Source: Talpa occidentalis (lineage: Eukaryota > Chordata > Mammalia > Eulipotyphla > Talpidae). From it: a stretch of DNA of 64,000 nucleotides. A program made the translations under genes and the position numbers. The stretch lies in the NCBI RefSeq assembly GCF_014898055.3, contig NW_023605083.1:64210228-64274227 (forward strand), in the 5' to 3' direction. The notes under the pieces were generated by a model. It was not told where the DNA came from. It saw nothing but the letters and a program-made list of their open reading frames with translations, and did no database searches. This document shows, in pieces, positions 32,824 through 44,340 of this stretch (within the stretch, counting starts at the first letter, position 1; the number at the start of each line of letters is the position of its first letter).

Positions 32824-32914
32824 GAGATCAGCGGCTGGTACTACCTCCTGGGGGAAGACCTGGGCCGGACGAAACACTTAAAGGTGGCCAGGAGGCGACT
32901 GCGGCCCCTGAGAG
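32824..32914 (+). CDS. RGS3: RGS3 exon 7 (post-C2 segment, residues 139-168)
   Basis: The acceptor is CTCATGACAG. The 91-nt exon encodes EISGWYYLLGEDLGRTKHLK followed by VARRRLRPLR plus one base of Asp169. The GWYYLLGE stretch is the common C2 C-terminal strand (compare GWFxLL in synaptotagmin-like C2 domains), followed by a highly basic tail. The donor is GAGAG|GTTCGA, which keeps G at +5 but has T and C at +3 and +4. The phase (0 in, 1 out) and the next exon confirm this donor. Confidence 0.92.
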
Positions 32915-33512
32915 GTTCGAGCACACCACCTTCAGCTTCTGGCAGATGTGCTGCTCTGACCCTATTGCTTTGCCCTCCTCCCTTCCTGGGCAGTAGCATC
33001 AGTCCCTGTGTTTTGTGGCCCTGTCACCCCAGGTTTTGATTATATCACTGGTCCCGCTAGAATGCAGGCTGTAGGTAGCCTAGGGCCCACGGCACCTCTG
33101 TTTATCTGGTTGGACATTCCTTGGAGAGGCTAAGAGCCTGACACCACAAGGTTTCCAGCCCTAGCTCATGGAGGACTGGACTTCAGGAGCTCCTTGCACG
33201 GCCCCTTCCCACAGTCAGTGGTCTCATGATCCCTGTTAGGCTGTGTTGGTGACTTGGAACGGCCAGCTTATGGCTAGGGGGGTGGGCTCTGCCATGAGAC
33301 CTGAGGCTCAGGGCTTGGATTTTGTGTCCTTTCTGTCCCATCCTTCCTGCTGCAGGTCCCCTGCCTGACCTGAGCTTTGGGCATCCCCTAGAGGCCGGGA
33401 GTGACCTGGGCAGCTGTGTGGGCCTGTCAGCCCATACTAGTCCTCTGGAGGGATCTGTGGGATGGTGTCTTATCTGCCACAGAAATGTTCTGACTGCTCT
33501 GTCATCTTCCAG
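32915..33512 (+). other. RGS3: RGS3 intron 7
   Basis: The intron is 0.6 kb. Bases 33000-33130 resemble the 3' end of an L2 element. Nothing else is recognised. Confidence 0.65.
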
Positions 33513-33568
33513 ACCCACTTCTGAGAATGCCAGGAGGTGAGGACACTGAAAATGGGCAGAAACTCAAG
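33513..33568 (+). CDS. RGS3: RGS3 exon 8 (C2-PDZ linker, residues 169-187)
   Basis: The acceptor is ATCTTCCAG and the donor CAAG|GTAGGT. The 56-nt exon encodes DPLLRMPGGEDTENGQKLK, a short polar linker between the C2 and PDZ domains. It enters in phase 1 and ends in phase 0. The phase-0 junction is what lets the downstream alternative first exon (35951-36004, also ending in phase 0) replace exons 1-8. Confidence 0.93.
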
Positions 33569-34473
33569 GTAGGTAGTGGCAGCTGGGCAGGGTTGATGGG
33601 CCCAAGTGCTGTTTCCTCTCTTACCAGCTCCTGGCCACTCCACAAGCATGAACACTTAAGGGGCTACCTTTTGAGCTTTGCTTGGGGCAGGGATGAGAGA
33701 GAGCAGAGTCCCCATACCTGGAAAAGGACAACTCAGGTTCTTATTGACTTGTGGTCATTGGAATCTGAATTCTTTCTTTTCTGTGCCCCCATCCTGCCCC
33801 ATTGCTACCTCTGGCTCTGTGATGAGGTCACCCTCTCAGGTTAGGCCCACTTGATGTGAGGGAGCACCTGGGAATCCAAGCCCAAGACCAGTGGCTTCTC
33901 ACTCCCCTAGGGTGTTGAATCCATAGGAAAACTTCACGTGGCGATTTTGGAACCTTCTCCCAATTTCTGCCTCTTAAGACATGGCTGGTGACCCTCCTAC
34001 AATGAAGAGAGGGAGGAAAAAAGTTGCAGTGGTTGGGTGGCCCTCTGCCAGGTGCCACTGTGCCCCCATACTGTCCTCACCTCTGAGGTGGTTCCTTCCC
34101 CGTCTCACAGAGGAAAGAGATGCGCAGACTTCAGAGATGTGAGGTTACTCTCCACAGCCACACAGCCAGCAGGTGTGCGCTTCTGAAGCAAGGCAGGTTC
34201 TGAAGCAAGGTCTGGCCGCCTGTGGAGTGCCCTGGGCCATGCTGCTTCCTGCATCTGGCCTACTTGGGAAGAGATGATATTGGTACTCCTCATGGTGAAA
34301 TCTTACATGTAGGAGTGTTATACTCTACAAAAATTTCCCTTTCATTTATTCAGTTCTTTCACTGCCTCACTCATTTTGCTTGAGCATCTCCACGACCGTG
34401 CCTGTGCTGGGCACCAGGATATAGCCCAGAGAAAGTCAGCATCTCTGCCCTCATGAGCTCACAGTCGAGGGCT

Positions 34474-34635
34474 GCACTGTCCATTATGGTAGCAGCTTGC
34501 CACGGTGGCTGCTGAGCTCTTGAAACATAGCTAGTATGACCGAGGACCTGGATTTCCAATTTTATGTAATTTTGATTCACTTACATTTACCTTGACACGT
34601 GTCTAGTTGCTGGTGTATTGGATAGCACAGTCCTA
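34474..34635. mobile_element. non-autonomous DNA-transposon-like element with inverted ends
   Basis: The left end (CACTGTCCATTATGGTAGC) and the reverse of the right end (CTGTGCTATCCAATACACCAGC region, 34615-34635) are imperfect inverted repeats. The interior has 'ctgctgagctcttgaaacat', as in a common mammalian hAT-type element. Exact family not assigned. Confidence 0.5.
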
Positions 34636-35699
34636 GAGTGGTTTCATTAGGCATTTCAAATATTCTTGTGGCTTCAGGAGGGAGCTGCAGATTTCTTCTT
34701 CCTTTTGTCTGGACTTAGTGAGCACCAAGAGGACAGTGTCTGAGAGCCTCACTGGTGACCTATGGGAATTATGTGGACATTAACACATGGGGTTCTCAGT
34801 GGCTAGGGAGTCCTGCTCCATGCTGGATTTTGTCCCACAGTGCCTGCCTGAGCCCATGGGGACATTCTTCTGAGGTGCATTGATTTTCCTGGGCTTGTAT
34901 TCTCAGAGATGTCCTTGGGACTGTCTAAAATGGGACTGATGGTCAGAGGCTTGGTTGGGTCACAGGGAGAGCCCCCAGAGGTCACCTGTTCAACTCCCCC
35001 ATTGTGTGGCTGGGATGCTAGAGGCCCAGAAACCTGGGTGACCTTGCCATTCTCATGGCAACCAAAGTTGAGCTGTACCAAGGGACACTCTCTGGCACCA
35101 AGGACATCTGTGGGTGGCTGGTTTCCCCAGAGACTCTGAGGTGTGTGTGAGCTGGGCCAGGCTCACCAAGTACTGCTATACAAGGCAGCGAACAAGGCTA
35201 GAGTTTGGGTCTGACTCCACTGCTACCCCGAGGTGTGACCTAAACCTCTCTGGTCCCCAGCTTCTTCGTGGGTAAAATAAAGAAGCTGGATTATCTGAAG
35301 ATGAGAAGTCCTTTTCCACTTTAGCTTTATGGTCTACCTATCATCACATCCTTACATGGATGAGAAACCAAGTTTCACAGCGCTTGTGAGTGGCAGGCAG
35401 GTCGTCAGACTCCAAATGTGTGGTGTTTCTGTCTTGGGATGGGCTGTCTGTGGGTGCAGTCCCCCCAAGGTGTCTTTGGATTCTTTGGGCTGAGTTATCC
35501 CCTGGATTTGCTCCCAGGGGTCCATGGGCTTGCAGGGGGAGGTGGGGCTGTTAGAGTGGGCTGTGTTTTCTGCCTGGGTTCCCCTCCAGCCTGGGGTGTT
35601 TGTGAGAACATTGGAATCACAAAGTGGCCCCTGGCGGAGAATGCAGCCAGAACAAAGGCGCCCTCTCCCCGCCAGGCCAGGGGAATACTAACTAGTTGA

Positions 35700-35950
35700 C
35701 AGGAATTTTAATATAAAACTCTCCCTCTTCCTTGTCATTCGGAGGTTTCAGGAAGCCTTCGGGCTTATCGTGCAGAGGCACACAGCACAGACAGGGCTTG
35801 GGGAGGTGAGAGGTGACTTCCTGCCATTCTTCTGCGGGGCGGGCTTCCCAGGGCGGTCATGCCAGGCTGACAGGGCGCAGAGCGGGCTCCCGCAGCTGGG
35901 GGGTAGAGCTGGGTTTTCATGGGGCAGCGACCGAGTCGGGACCCGCAGCC
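35700..35950 (+). promoter_or_regulatory. RGS3: candidate internal promoter of the PDZ-RGS3 transcript, with TATA box
   Basis: A consensus TATAAAA lies at 35712-35718 in an AT-rich patch (TTTTAATATAAAACTC). It is followed by a short pyrimidine stretch and then by moderately GC-rich sequence leading to the ATG at 35951. The expected start would be near 35740-35750, giving a 5' UTR of about 200 bases without an intron. Unlike the CpG-rich upstream promoter this looks like a focused, tissue-restricted promoter. That is inference from motif and position; no transcript data are available here. Confidence 0.5.
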
Positions 35951-36004
35951 ATGAACCGGTTCAATGGGCTCTGCAAGGTGTGCTCGGAACGCCGCTACCG
36001 CCAG
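35951..36004 (+). CDS. RGS3: RGS3 alternative first coding exon (PDZ-RGS3 N-terminus, 18 residues)
   Basis: ATG at 35951 (GCAGCCATGA) opens MNRFNGLCKVCSERRYRQ and the exon ends at CAG|GTGGGT in phase 0. I recognise this peptide as the N-terminus of PDZ-RGS3, the isoform whose PDZ domain binds the C-terminus of B-type ephrins and which links ephrin-B reverse signalling to G-protein control. Spliced to exon 9 at 39756 it reads RYRQ-ITIPRGKDGFGF, matching that isoform. It discards the C2 domain (exons 2-8). A single CxxC pair and a basic run are visible, but too little for a zinc finger. Confidence 0.92.
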
Positions 36005-37189
36005 GTGGGTGCGTGGCCCCAGAGGGGCCGCACTGGGAGTGTGGGTGGGGGGTAGGGTGAGGGATCCCTCTGACAAGGCTTCTCTCCCTGCAGGGCCTAC
36101 TTGCCTCCTCCTTGATGAACCTTGCAGGTTCATTTTGATCTAGGGAAGGGATAGAGGCCAGAGCTGGTCCTGAGGTTCAGCCTTTAACTACCCCACCAGC
36201 CCTCCCGAAGGGTGGAGGAGTCCAGCTCTGTCCTAACCACTGATGGGGTGGTGTCCTGGGTGAGATTATCGAGTTGATAGTCTATTATTTTAATCTAGTG
36301 GGAGTGTGGGTTGAAAAAGCATCTCCAGTCTGAGGTTGGAAATGGCTAGATTGCCGAACAGCTAGGTTTTGCGTTTTTGCTAATTTTCCTCGCTTCTGAT
36401 GGGATAGCAGGGCAGGCCTGCGCTGTGTGTGTGATTGTTGGTGTGTGATTGTGTGGGAGATGGGATGTTTCTGTGTGTGCGCGCACACATGCTTTTCCTC
36501 CCTGCTCACCCTGATGCCTTGCGGTGGTTCCGAGTCCTCTGGCGTTTGTAGCGCAACTTCACTGAGATGGTTTGGCTTCTCTGCCTCCAGTCTCGGCGTG
36601 TGGGGCAGAGTGGAGTGGTGATTGAGTAGCCTCTGAGACTATTCTAGAATTTTGGTGAACAATTTTTTTTTTTCTTTTTACAAAAAGGGAGGGTGAAGGC
36701 AAGGGATATTCAGGTTTGTGGAATGTGCATACCGGAGGAGAGCTCGGAAAGGGTCCTGATTTTAGAAGTACAGAAATGTTCCTTTGCGTGGTTGAATGTC
36801 CACACTGGAATCTGGAGCCTGACTCTTTCTGATCAGCAGTCTAGGTCCCAGGGAGATGCCCAGGGCGGCTTCCTGCACTGCGGCATTGCTGCCCTGAGCC
36901 ATGGTTCCGGCATGTTCTCCCTGCCGTCCTCCCTGTCTCTCAGTTCCCGCCCCTTTGCGACCCCACTCTGCCCTTCCTGCCCTCCTGAAGCAGGCAGAGC
37001 ATCTGTGCCACACCAGTGACGGGGTAACGGAACAGTGAGGCAGAGCGTGCCATGGCTGGGAGGTTTAGAGGTGCTTGGCCACCTTAGGACTGTGGGCCAG
37101 AAGACCAGGGCACAGAGGCAGTCAGAGTGGAATAGGAGTGGGCTAGGCCTGAGGCTCAAGTTCAAGATAGATCCTGGGTCAGAGAGCAG

Positions 37190-37420
37190 CACAGGTTGAG
37201 AGCACCAGTTTTTGTTGATTCTGGGTTCAAACCCAGCCCTGTTTCTCTTGAGCTGTGGCTGTTGAGAATATAACTTTATCTCCCTGGGCCTCAGTCTCCC
37301 TGACAGTGAATTGGGATGATAATGCCCAGTGATGATGCTGAGACCATAAACAGAATTTGGTGTCTGATGTGCCCAGCGCAGGGCCTGATCTGTGCATACA
37401 GAAGTGCTCACAAATGGTGG
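37190..37420 (+). mobile_element. MIR
   Basis: 'attctgggttcaaacccagc', CTCCCTGGGCCTCAGTCTCC and a final 'acagaagtgctcacaaatgg' give a nearly full MIR in the sense direction. Confidence 0.75.
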
Positions 37421-39755
37421 CAGGGAGGGGTTGGGGTAGAAGTCTAGGAATGGTGGTTGACCAGAGCCAGGCAGGAGGGCAAAAGTGAGGTGCTGGTGGG
37501 GGTGAGATCTGGGAGCAGTAGCAGTTCCTGCCTGGGACAGGAAAGAGCAAGAACCACCCCCTGAGAAGGATGGCCCCTGTCAGGAGCCGCTAAGTTCTGA
37601 ATAAAGGCAGGGCCGCTACCTCACCTCCCGACCCAGAGGCCCAAGGTTCATCTGAGAGCTGGGGCCACCACTTCCTCTCTGCAGGCCTCCAGCGAGCACA
37701 CTGAAACTAGCCCTGCATTCCCCTTAGGTGATGGTCGGGTTCTTGGGACACTGTCCTCGGGTGATCAGTGATCATGGCAGACATAGGATAATTCTGCTTC
37801 CTTCACACCGTCTCACCCTGTCGTGCTGAACAGGAGAGGAGCTTGCTTCCTGACACCTTCTCTTCTTCCCTCCTGCCCAGCCTCCAGCTTCCTGGTGCCC
37901 AGGAAGACAGAGTGGGCTCTAGGCCACTGTCCCACCTGGCTGAGGGGCCAGTGTGCTTTGCTGGCACACAACCTGCTCCAGATTCAGCTCAGGCCTATGT
38001 CCTGAGCTGGCAACCCAGGCAGAGTGGCTCTGGCCCCTTGATGGGATGGCCGGGGGAAGTACCAAAGTAACTTTGGGATCCCAGCTTTTGCTTGTCTGGA
38101 GGGGTGGGTTGCAAGGCCCCCTAAATCCCTCCTGGTCACATGGAGTCGACCAGGCTCCCTACATCTTCCCTCAGCCTCAGGCTGAGCTTTCCGCACTCAC
38201 TCCAGAGTTTGTTTTTCTTTCTTTCTTTCCATTTTTTTCCTTTTCCTGTCTTAGCTATGTGTTTTCCCAGAATTCTTATGGGAACAGGGTATTTTCCTGC
38301 CCCCTCCTCTCTCCCCTTGTCTGTCAGGTTTCCTGTTTTACAAACTGGCTTTGAATCCAGGCCCAGGGCTGGTGGGAAGCAGAGCCTCAGGGGCCTCCCC
38401 AGCAGCTTCCAAGGGGCCCTCCCCTTCCTCAGGCCTGGCCTTTGGGAGAGCCGGCAGGTGAAGGCCAGGCGCCCAGCCTTGAAGAGACAAGCCTTATAGG
38501 AAGCCTCCTGACCAGGCAGGCGGCCCTCGACTTTCTCCCAGCTGACTGGGACGCCCTCCCTATACCTCACCCGGGATCATGCTGCACCCCACCTCTTCTT
38601 GCATGTCTCCTGGGACCCCACTGAGCCCCTTGTGCTCCCTTAGATCTTTTGCTCTCATAGAACATCTCTGAGCAGCCCATGATTGTTGTTTGGGTGGCCA
38701 GGCACAGGGCTGTCTACACCCTACCCAGAACCTAAATGGGCACAGAAGGGCAATGCAGCAAGGCCGATCTGAACTGAGCCAGCAGACCACACAGGGCGGC
38801 TGCAGCTTCTTGCTATTGCCAGGATGCTGCCAGCGTCCTCATTCACTGACACTCGCTGAGTTCCTGTCCCGCACCAAGCCTGCCCCTCAAAGTCAAACAC
38901 TAAGCACTGCTCCCAATTCAGGAACAGGCTCTGCTCAGTGCTTGTCATGTCATGTCTTGCTTTGTTTTGGAGAGGCCTGCATACCCTCCCCAGGTCCTCT
39001 GAGAGCCAGAGGCCAAGGCCTCAGCAGAGCCTGGCATGCAGCAGGAGCTCACAAAGTATGTGGTGCTTTGCAAAGGGAATCTAGACAGAAGGCTCTTTCA
39101 GGGGACTTCTGAAAGGAAGGGTATGGACCTGCTGTGTACAAGGGCCCCCCATGAGGTTCAGCCTGGAGGCCCATCTGTGCCTGTCCCTGCTCCCTCACCT
39201 GGCAGTCCTCCTTGGATGCCTTGACACCTTGCACCTGCCCCTCCCTCGCTTTTGGCCTAAGGCTGTGTGTGTGTGTGTGCCTGTCTTCCCTCCCCTCTGC
39301 TCCAGTAGAGGAACAACCTGGTGGGCTTCATCTCTGGACCTCAGCACAGGGCCAGCCCTCGGTGGATGCGCTATAGACTTCTGGGAGCAAAGAGGAAGGG
39401 CCATGGCAGACAGTGGATACAGGCGAGGTGGGGATGAGCGGTTCCAGTGGGCCCTTGGGTAAAGGGCTGGACTGCGTGTGTCTGCAGGGCTGAGGATGGT
39501 GAGGTCCACTCTTCCAACGCCACCTATGTGTTTACCCTGGGCCCTCCCACACCGCCTGGGCTTACCTCCTGAGCACTTGGCTTTCCTGCTTGGCTCACAA
39601 GCTAGTGCCCAACACGCCTGTGTCGAGATAGGGACAGCATGGGGCTGGCTCCTCCTTGGCTCCAGCTCCCTTAGAAAGGGGGTGGCTCTGGGCTGCCAGC
39701 CCTAGAGCAGAGGTGCTTTGCGCTTCTGGGAGTAACTGGCGGAACTGTGTCCTAG

Positions 39756-39837
39756 ATCACCATCCCGAGGGGGAAGGATGGCTTTGGCTTCACTATTTGC
39801 TGCGACTCTCCCGTCCGAGTCCAGGCCGTGGATTCTG
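39756..39837 (+). CDS. RGS3: RGS3 exon 9 (PDZ domain first half, residues 188-214)
   Basis: The acceptor is GTGTCCTAG and the donor TTCTG|GTAAGT. The 82-nt exon encodes ITIPRGKDGFGFTICCDSPV and then RVQAVDS plus one base of Gly215. GFGF is the PDZ carboxylate-binding loop (consensus GLGF) and the following FTICC strand forms the peptide groove. It is the common acceptor for both first-exon choices. It enters in phase 0 and leaves in phase 1. Confidence 0.95.
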
Positions 39838-40622
39838 GTAAGTGAGTGTCTCCGGGACACCAGCCTCTCCTGCCACACACCTGGGCTTTGTGAACAAGAC
39901 TGGAGCTGAAAGGGGAACCCCAAACTGGAGCCAAGTGTCCTGGCTTTTCAAAACAATAAGAATAATATTTTTAAATAACCATAGATGAAACTAAGGTTTA
40001 TCAAGATATACCCACCTCTCCCTTTTGCTTTTATCAAAATGAAAATAGATTTTTATGTTTTGTTTCCCAATCACTTCAAACAGGAACTAAATCTATATTT
40101 TCAGTAATGGCTGCATGGGAAAGTGAGAGTTGCTTATGTACTCTCCTGGGAAGGGGTGTTTTAGCTTATTCCAAGTTTGATTAGCATTTAACATTAGTGA
40201 CCCCCTCCCTATTTGTCACACAAAAAAGACTTCTGATCATAGAGTGAACATACTAAGGGAAGCCAGGGCTCCGTGATCTGGGTGTCCCCGCTCCTGAGGA
40301 TGGCATCAATGAATGATGCTGAATGAATGAATGAATCTGTGAGTCTGGCAGTCTGGCAACATGGACGCATTGTCAAGGGGGTTGGGGGGGTCCTGGGGAC
40401 AGAAGGTAGGATAGCTGGAGGGTGGACAGCAGTCAGGCAGGTGGGGATGAGGCACCTCTCATCAAGGCCCCTAAGCCCTGCCAAGTTGGCCTTGCATTGC
40501 ACAGATGCAGAAACCAAGAGGGCAGTCCTGGTTTGTGGTCACTGCTGAGGCAAAATGCTCGGGTGTTTGGCGAGGGCCATGGACTCCACGAGCCCTCGAG
40601 CGACTTTCCTTTGTCCCTGCAG
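39838..40622 (+). other. RGS3: RGS3 intron 9
   Basis: The intron is 0.79 kb. The first half is AT-rich and unique; a short GAATGAAT run sits near 40310-40336. No repeat family is recognised. Confidence 0.75.
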
Positions 40623-40728
40623 GAGGCCCAGCGGAGCGGGCAGGGCTGCAGCAGCTGGACACGGTGCTGCAGCTGAACGAGAGGCCTGTGGAGCACTGGA
40701 AATGCGTGGAGCTGGCACACGAGATCCG
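40623..40728 (+). CDS. RGS3: RGS3 exon 10 (PDZ domain middle, residues 215-249)
   Basis: The acceptor is TGTCCCTGCAG. The 106-nt exon encodes GGPAERAGLQQLDTVLQLNE and then RPVEHWKCVELAHEI plus two bases of Arg250. GPAERAGLQQLDTVLQLNE is the standard PDZ segment (GPAxxAGLxxGDxIxxVNG-like) and HWKCVELAHEI is the alpha-B helix that faces the ligand. The donor is CCG|GTGACA, acceptable but lacking G at +5. It enters in phase 1 and leaves in phase 2. Confidence 0.95.
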
Positions 40729-41490
40729 GTGACAGGGGGCAGCGGGTGCACCTCCCACCCCTGCCTGGGCGCACAGCCTTATTCCCCCCTGCTCTTGCCC
40801 TTCCCTCCATTGCCCAGCTGTGAGCAATTCACTCAGCTCCCCAGGGAATCAGTTTCTTGGCCTGAAAATGGAAGGTTCAGGCTCAGAGCAATTTTGGATC
40901 CCAGGGCAAACAGCAGGGGAAGAAGCTCTCAGACAAACCCTGTGGTGCATGATGCATCTCCAGGGGGTCGCTTTCCAGCTAGCTAATTGTTTCTGTCACC
41001 TCAGCACTAAGCCGTTTGTTCATTAAGAATGTATAGCTGTTGCCAAGGTTTCAGTCGCACAATTAAAAAAGTTATTCTCTAAAATGTTTGGGTGCCCCAA
41101 ATTTTGGCCACTGGGGTAAAGCCTTTTGAGGCCCTTTTTAGGTTTGCTTCTAGGATGCTGAGATGAGGGGTTGCACGTAGGCAGCTGGCTTGCTCCTCCT
41201 TGCTTATGTTTTGCTTGTGACAGACATCACTTGTTGAGATCAGGATTCTTTCTTTTTTAAGCTGGCCTTGGCCTCGGTGTCCTTCTCAGCCGCTGCCTGT
41301 CATTTAGAGTTGATGTAAGGGACCCCTCGTTGACTACTTCAGTTACCCTCTTACATCCCTTCCTGTCCTTCCTCCCTGGGGGCTTCCCTGGCTCCCCTAC
41401 ACTTCTCTTCCCCCATAGACCCTACCCTGGCTGACTTTGGTCTCCCTCAGACTCAATTTCTCTATGTGACCCCTACCCCCCAACTTCTAG
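40729..41490 (+). other. RGS3: RGS3 intron 10
   Basis: The intron is 0.76 kb. A MIR-like piece (AATCAGTTTCTTGGCCTGAA) sits near 40805-40890 and an AT-rich patch near 41030-41100. Nothing else is recognised. Confidence 0.7.
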
Positions 41491-41842
41491 GAGCTGCCCT
41501 AGCGAGATCATCCTGCTCGTGTGGCGCATGGTCCCCCAGGTGAAGCCGGGCCCTGACGGCGGCGTCCTACGACGGGCCTCCTGCAAGTCCACGCATGACC
41601 TCCAGTCACCCCCCAACAAACGGGAGAAGAACTGCACCCATGGTGTCCAGGCCCGGCCAGAGCAGCGCCACAGCTGCCACCTGGTGTGTGACAGCTCAGA
41701 CGGGCTGCTGCTGGGTGGCTGGGAGCGCTACTCGGAGGTGACAAAGCGTGGGGGCCAGCACACCCTGCCTGCACTCTCCCGGGCCACGGCCCCCACTGAC
41801 CCCAACTACATCATCCTGGCCCCGCTGAACCCTGGGAGCCAG
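41491..41842 (+). CDS. RGS3: RGS3 exon 11 (end of PDZ and linker, residues 250-367)
   Basis: This is the longest coding exon here (352 nt), between CAACTTCTAG and CCAG|GTAAGG. It completes the PDZ domain (SCPSEIILLVWRMVPQV) and then runs through a polar, GC-rich linker. The linker includes VLRRASCKSTHDLQS, a basic serine-rich segment that resembles a kinase or 14-3-3-type site, and the hydrophobic YIILAPLNPGSQ at the end. RRASCKS is a plausible PKA/PKC target; that is a motif inference only. It enters in phase 2 and ends in phase 0. Confidence 0.95.
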
Positions 41843-42684
41843 GTAAGGATAGATCTGGAAAGGTCGAGGGCAAGGTCCCTGGGTGAAGCCAGGAAGTTGC
41901 GAATACTCAAAATGTGTTTGGAGGAGCCTGCAAGGACTCAGGAGTACTGGCAGGAGGTGGGGTGTGTGTGAACGCCCCTGCCTCTGCAGGGCTGTGCTGG
42001 GTAGAGAGAAGCAGATGGACTTTTGTAAGCCTCAGGGCATAGATCCAGGACCAGGGGATGCCACAGGGCTGGAGATTTCAGCTCAGAAGAAGGATGAACT
42101 TTCTGCCTGTCTGTGCCATGCTGGGCAGTGAGCCTTGTCATAGCGGGCTTGAAAACGGACACCATGTGATGATGGCGGGAGGACAGAATGCCGGGCCCTG
42201 AAATAATTCCCATGAGCTACTCCGGGAAAGAAGTATTCTGATGCCAGATACATTTGAGAAATATCCTTTTTCTTCCCCTTCTGGGAGTTTTCCAACGCAC
42301 GTTCACCCGAGGCTCTGAGGGCATCCTGCTGTGAAAGGTGGTTTAGAATTGTTGAAGTGAGCAGTTCCCAAAATTCCCTGATGGTGCCACCTTTCTGGCA
42401 GGTTGTTAGCATCCCACAATGCCCGTGTTCCATGGGACACACTTTGGAACAAGCTGCCATAAAGGAAGTTGGGGACCTAGGGTTAGTCTTGATGACAGCT
42501 AAAGTCGCTTTCAACCTAGGATTCTGGATTCTGTGTTCCCTCCAAGTTCCCCCTCAGCTGTGCTGCTGCTTTGCCCTGGTGCCCTGAGAGGCTCTCTTCC
42601 TAGGCCTAGACCAGCCCTGGGGAGCAGCCCTCCTGGTGGTCCCACCCTGTTGCTGGGGCTGAGCTTCTCCTGTCTCTCCTGCAG
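41843..42684 (+). other. RGS3: RGS3 intron 11
   Basis: The intron is 0.84 kb of unique sequence; I see no repeat, RNA gene or coding element. Confidence 0.75.
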
Positions 42685-42724
42685 CTGCTGCGGCCTGTGT
42701 ACCAGGAGGATGCCATCCCTGAAG
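42685..42724 (+). CDS. RGS3: RGS3 exon 12 (linker microexon, residues 368-380)
   Basis: This 40-nt exon lies between TCTCCTGCAG and GAAG|GTGAGT and encodes LLRPVYQEDAIPE plus one base of Glu381. It is too short to be found by ORF length alone; it is supported by the splice sites, phase (0 in, 1 out) and the match to remembered RGS3. It has no domain of its own. Confidence 0.92.
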
Positions 42725-43059
42725 GTGAGTCTACCCTCTTCTGCTGTGCCTTCCAACCAGGTGGGGATGGTGAGAGGTAGCTGGGAGGCTGGGCCTGGCC
42801 TCTCCCTCTGATTTCAGAGGCCTTCGTCACAGGGTCAACAACCCCTACTCTTTACACTGGGTATCTCCTCTCCTTCCCTGAACCAGACCTTTCTTCCTTG
42901 GAGCCTGAACTAAGAAGGCAGAGAGGGGCTGTGACCAGGGTAGTTTAAGAGATGGTCTGTTTAGGACTTAGGTTTTCAATCCGATTTGCTGAGCAGTCAG
43001 TACTGTAGGCACGTGGGCAGATCTGCAAGGACGGGGGAATGGAATTTGGAGCTGGAAGG

Positions 43060-43200
43060 TCTCAGGTTGGAGTTCTAGCCGTGTGACTTTGAACAACTCA
43101 TGTCACCTCCCTGAGCCTTGTTTCTTTATCTGTAAAATGGGACTGATCCTTCCCACCTCGGAGGGTTGAGGGAGAATTCGAGGAGATAATGACTAGTGAC
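43060..43200 (+). mobile_element. MIR fragment
   Basis: GTGTGACTTTGAACAACTCA, CCTTGTTTCTTTATCTGTAA and AATGGGACTG are sense MIR blocks. Confidence 0.7.
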
Positions 43201-44340
43201 TACCCAGAGAGAGCTAGACAGAGGGAGGGAAGTTGTCTTTGAAACACATGGATATCTCCGCTGTTTGCATGGATTCTTCTCCTCCTGACTTCAAATCCTG
43301 AGTCTCTTTTTGAAGGACCAGGGAGAGAAGCTGGGCTCAAAAGCAGTTCCTCCTCTTGGAAGTTGGAGAGCTCAGTCTTGATGCTGGAGCGGGCTCGCAT
43401 TCCTTCAGGCCCTCCAAACCCCTGGTTCCCGTTGGTGTCTGGGAGGTTTAGACCAGCCTTGCCAGGTGGTCCATGATGGCCACATTGGGTGGGCTTGATG
43501 TTCCTCTGTGCCTTCCCAGTGCCATTTGGCCTCCGGCCTTGACAGACCACCTGCAGCCCCTCCCTTATTGTCTCCCTCGGGCAGTAGTGTGAAGACTTGC
43601 AGTGAATGGTTTGTAGCAGGTGCTTGGAAGCCTGCCTGTGCCTTCTGGGGTCACGGAGCTCAAAGTTGCTGATGGGGGACATCGTTGTTCTCTCCAGGCT
43701 GGTCATTTGAGCAGCTGGGCCTGGTCTGTTGGAAATGAATGGGTGTTCCTTTTGAGGAGAAATCTGAGAATGATTCCTTAGTGAGCTTATAAAAACACCC
43801 TTAGTTTTTAGGCCAGGCTGGAATGCCACTGCTAACTGGTGACTTCATGAAGGCCAAGGCCTGGCCGGCTTCTTTCTGTGGATCCAGTGCTGGACCCAGA
43901 GCCTGAAAGACACATGTACAGTAGCATTTCAGTTGAGTGATAGAAGGAGAATGACTTCGGTAGCCTCTGAGGGCTGCAGAACACAGTGTGTGAAGGGAGC
44001 TGGAGCATGTCTGCAGTGGCCTAGAGGTCAGGGATTGATTTTCTCTCAGCCTAAGAGATGCCACCAATCTCCCCTGGGACTCTCCCAACCTGGATACATG
44101 TTCTGATTCCCCTCTGAGGATACAGTACTTAGTGAACCAAGAAGGACAGATATCTAAGTCGCAGGGGTGGGGAGTTGACAAGGTGGAGAGGATGATGATG
44201 TTTGCAGCAACAGTAGCCTTTTTTGTATTAAGATCTTCACTGTACTTTGTGTATTCTGCTACCCAAGGACATCTTTGCTCTTTACCAGGATCAAATCTTC
44301 ACAGCTCTGGGGTTCAGAGAGAGAGAGGGTGGACTTCAGG

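Larger units (their letters stand above)
33569..39755 (+). other. RGS3: RGS3 intron 8 (contains the internal promoter and alternative first exon)
   Basis: The intron is 6.2 kb. It holds a MIR-like piece (about 34050-34200), an antisense L2-like piece (about 34330-34470), a DNA-transposon-like element (about 34474-34635), a MIR (about 35150-35300), the internal promoter and alternative first exon (about 35700-36004), a MIR (about 37190-37420) and a GT-rich run near 39262-39280. I recognise nothing in 36010-37180 or 37430-39250 apart from CT-rich patches. Confidence 0.75.

Noticed and set aside
41519..41971. 150-codon ORF starting inside exon 11
   Set aside because: It is exon 11 of RGS3 plus read-through of the intron; the donor at 41842 and the next exon show the true end.
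43200..43829. 209-codon minus-strand ORF in intron 12
   Set aside because: No domain or family resemblance, composition like translated non-coding DNA, and its left end borders a MIR; treated as chance.
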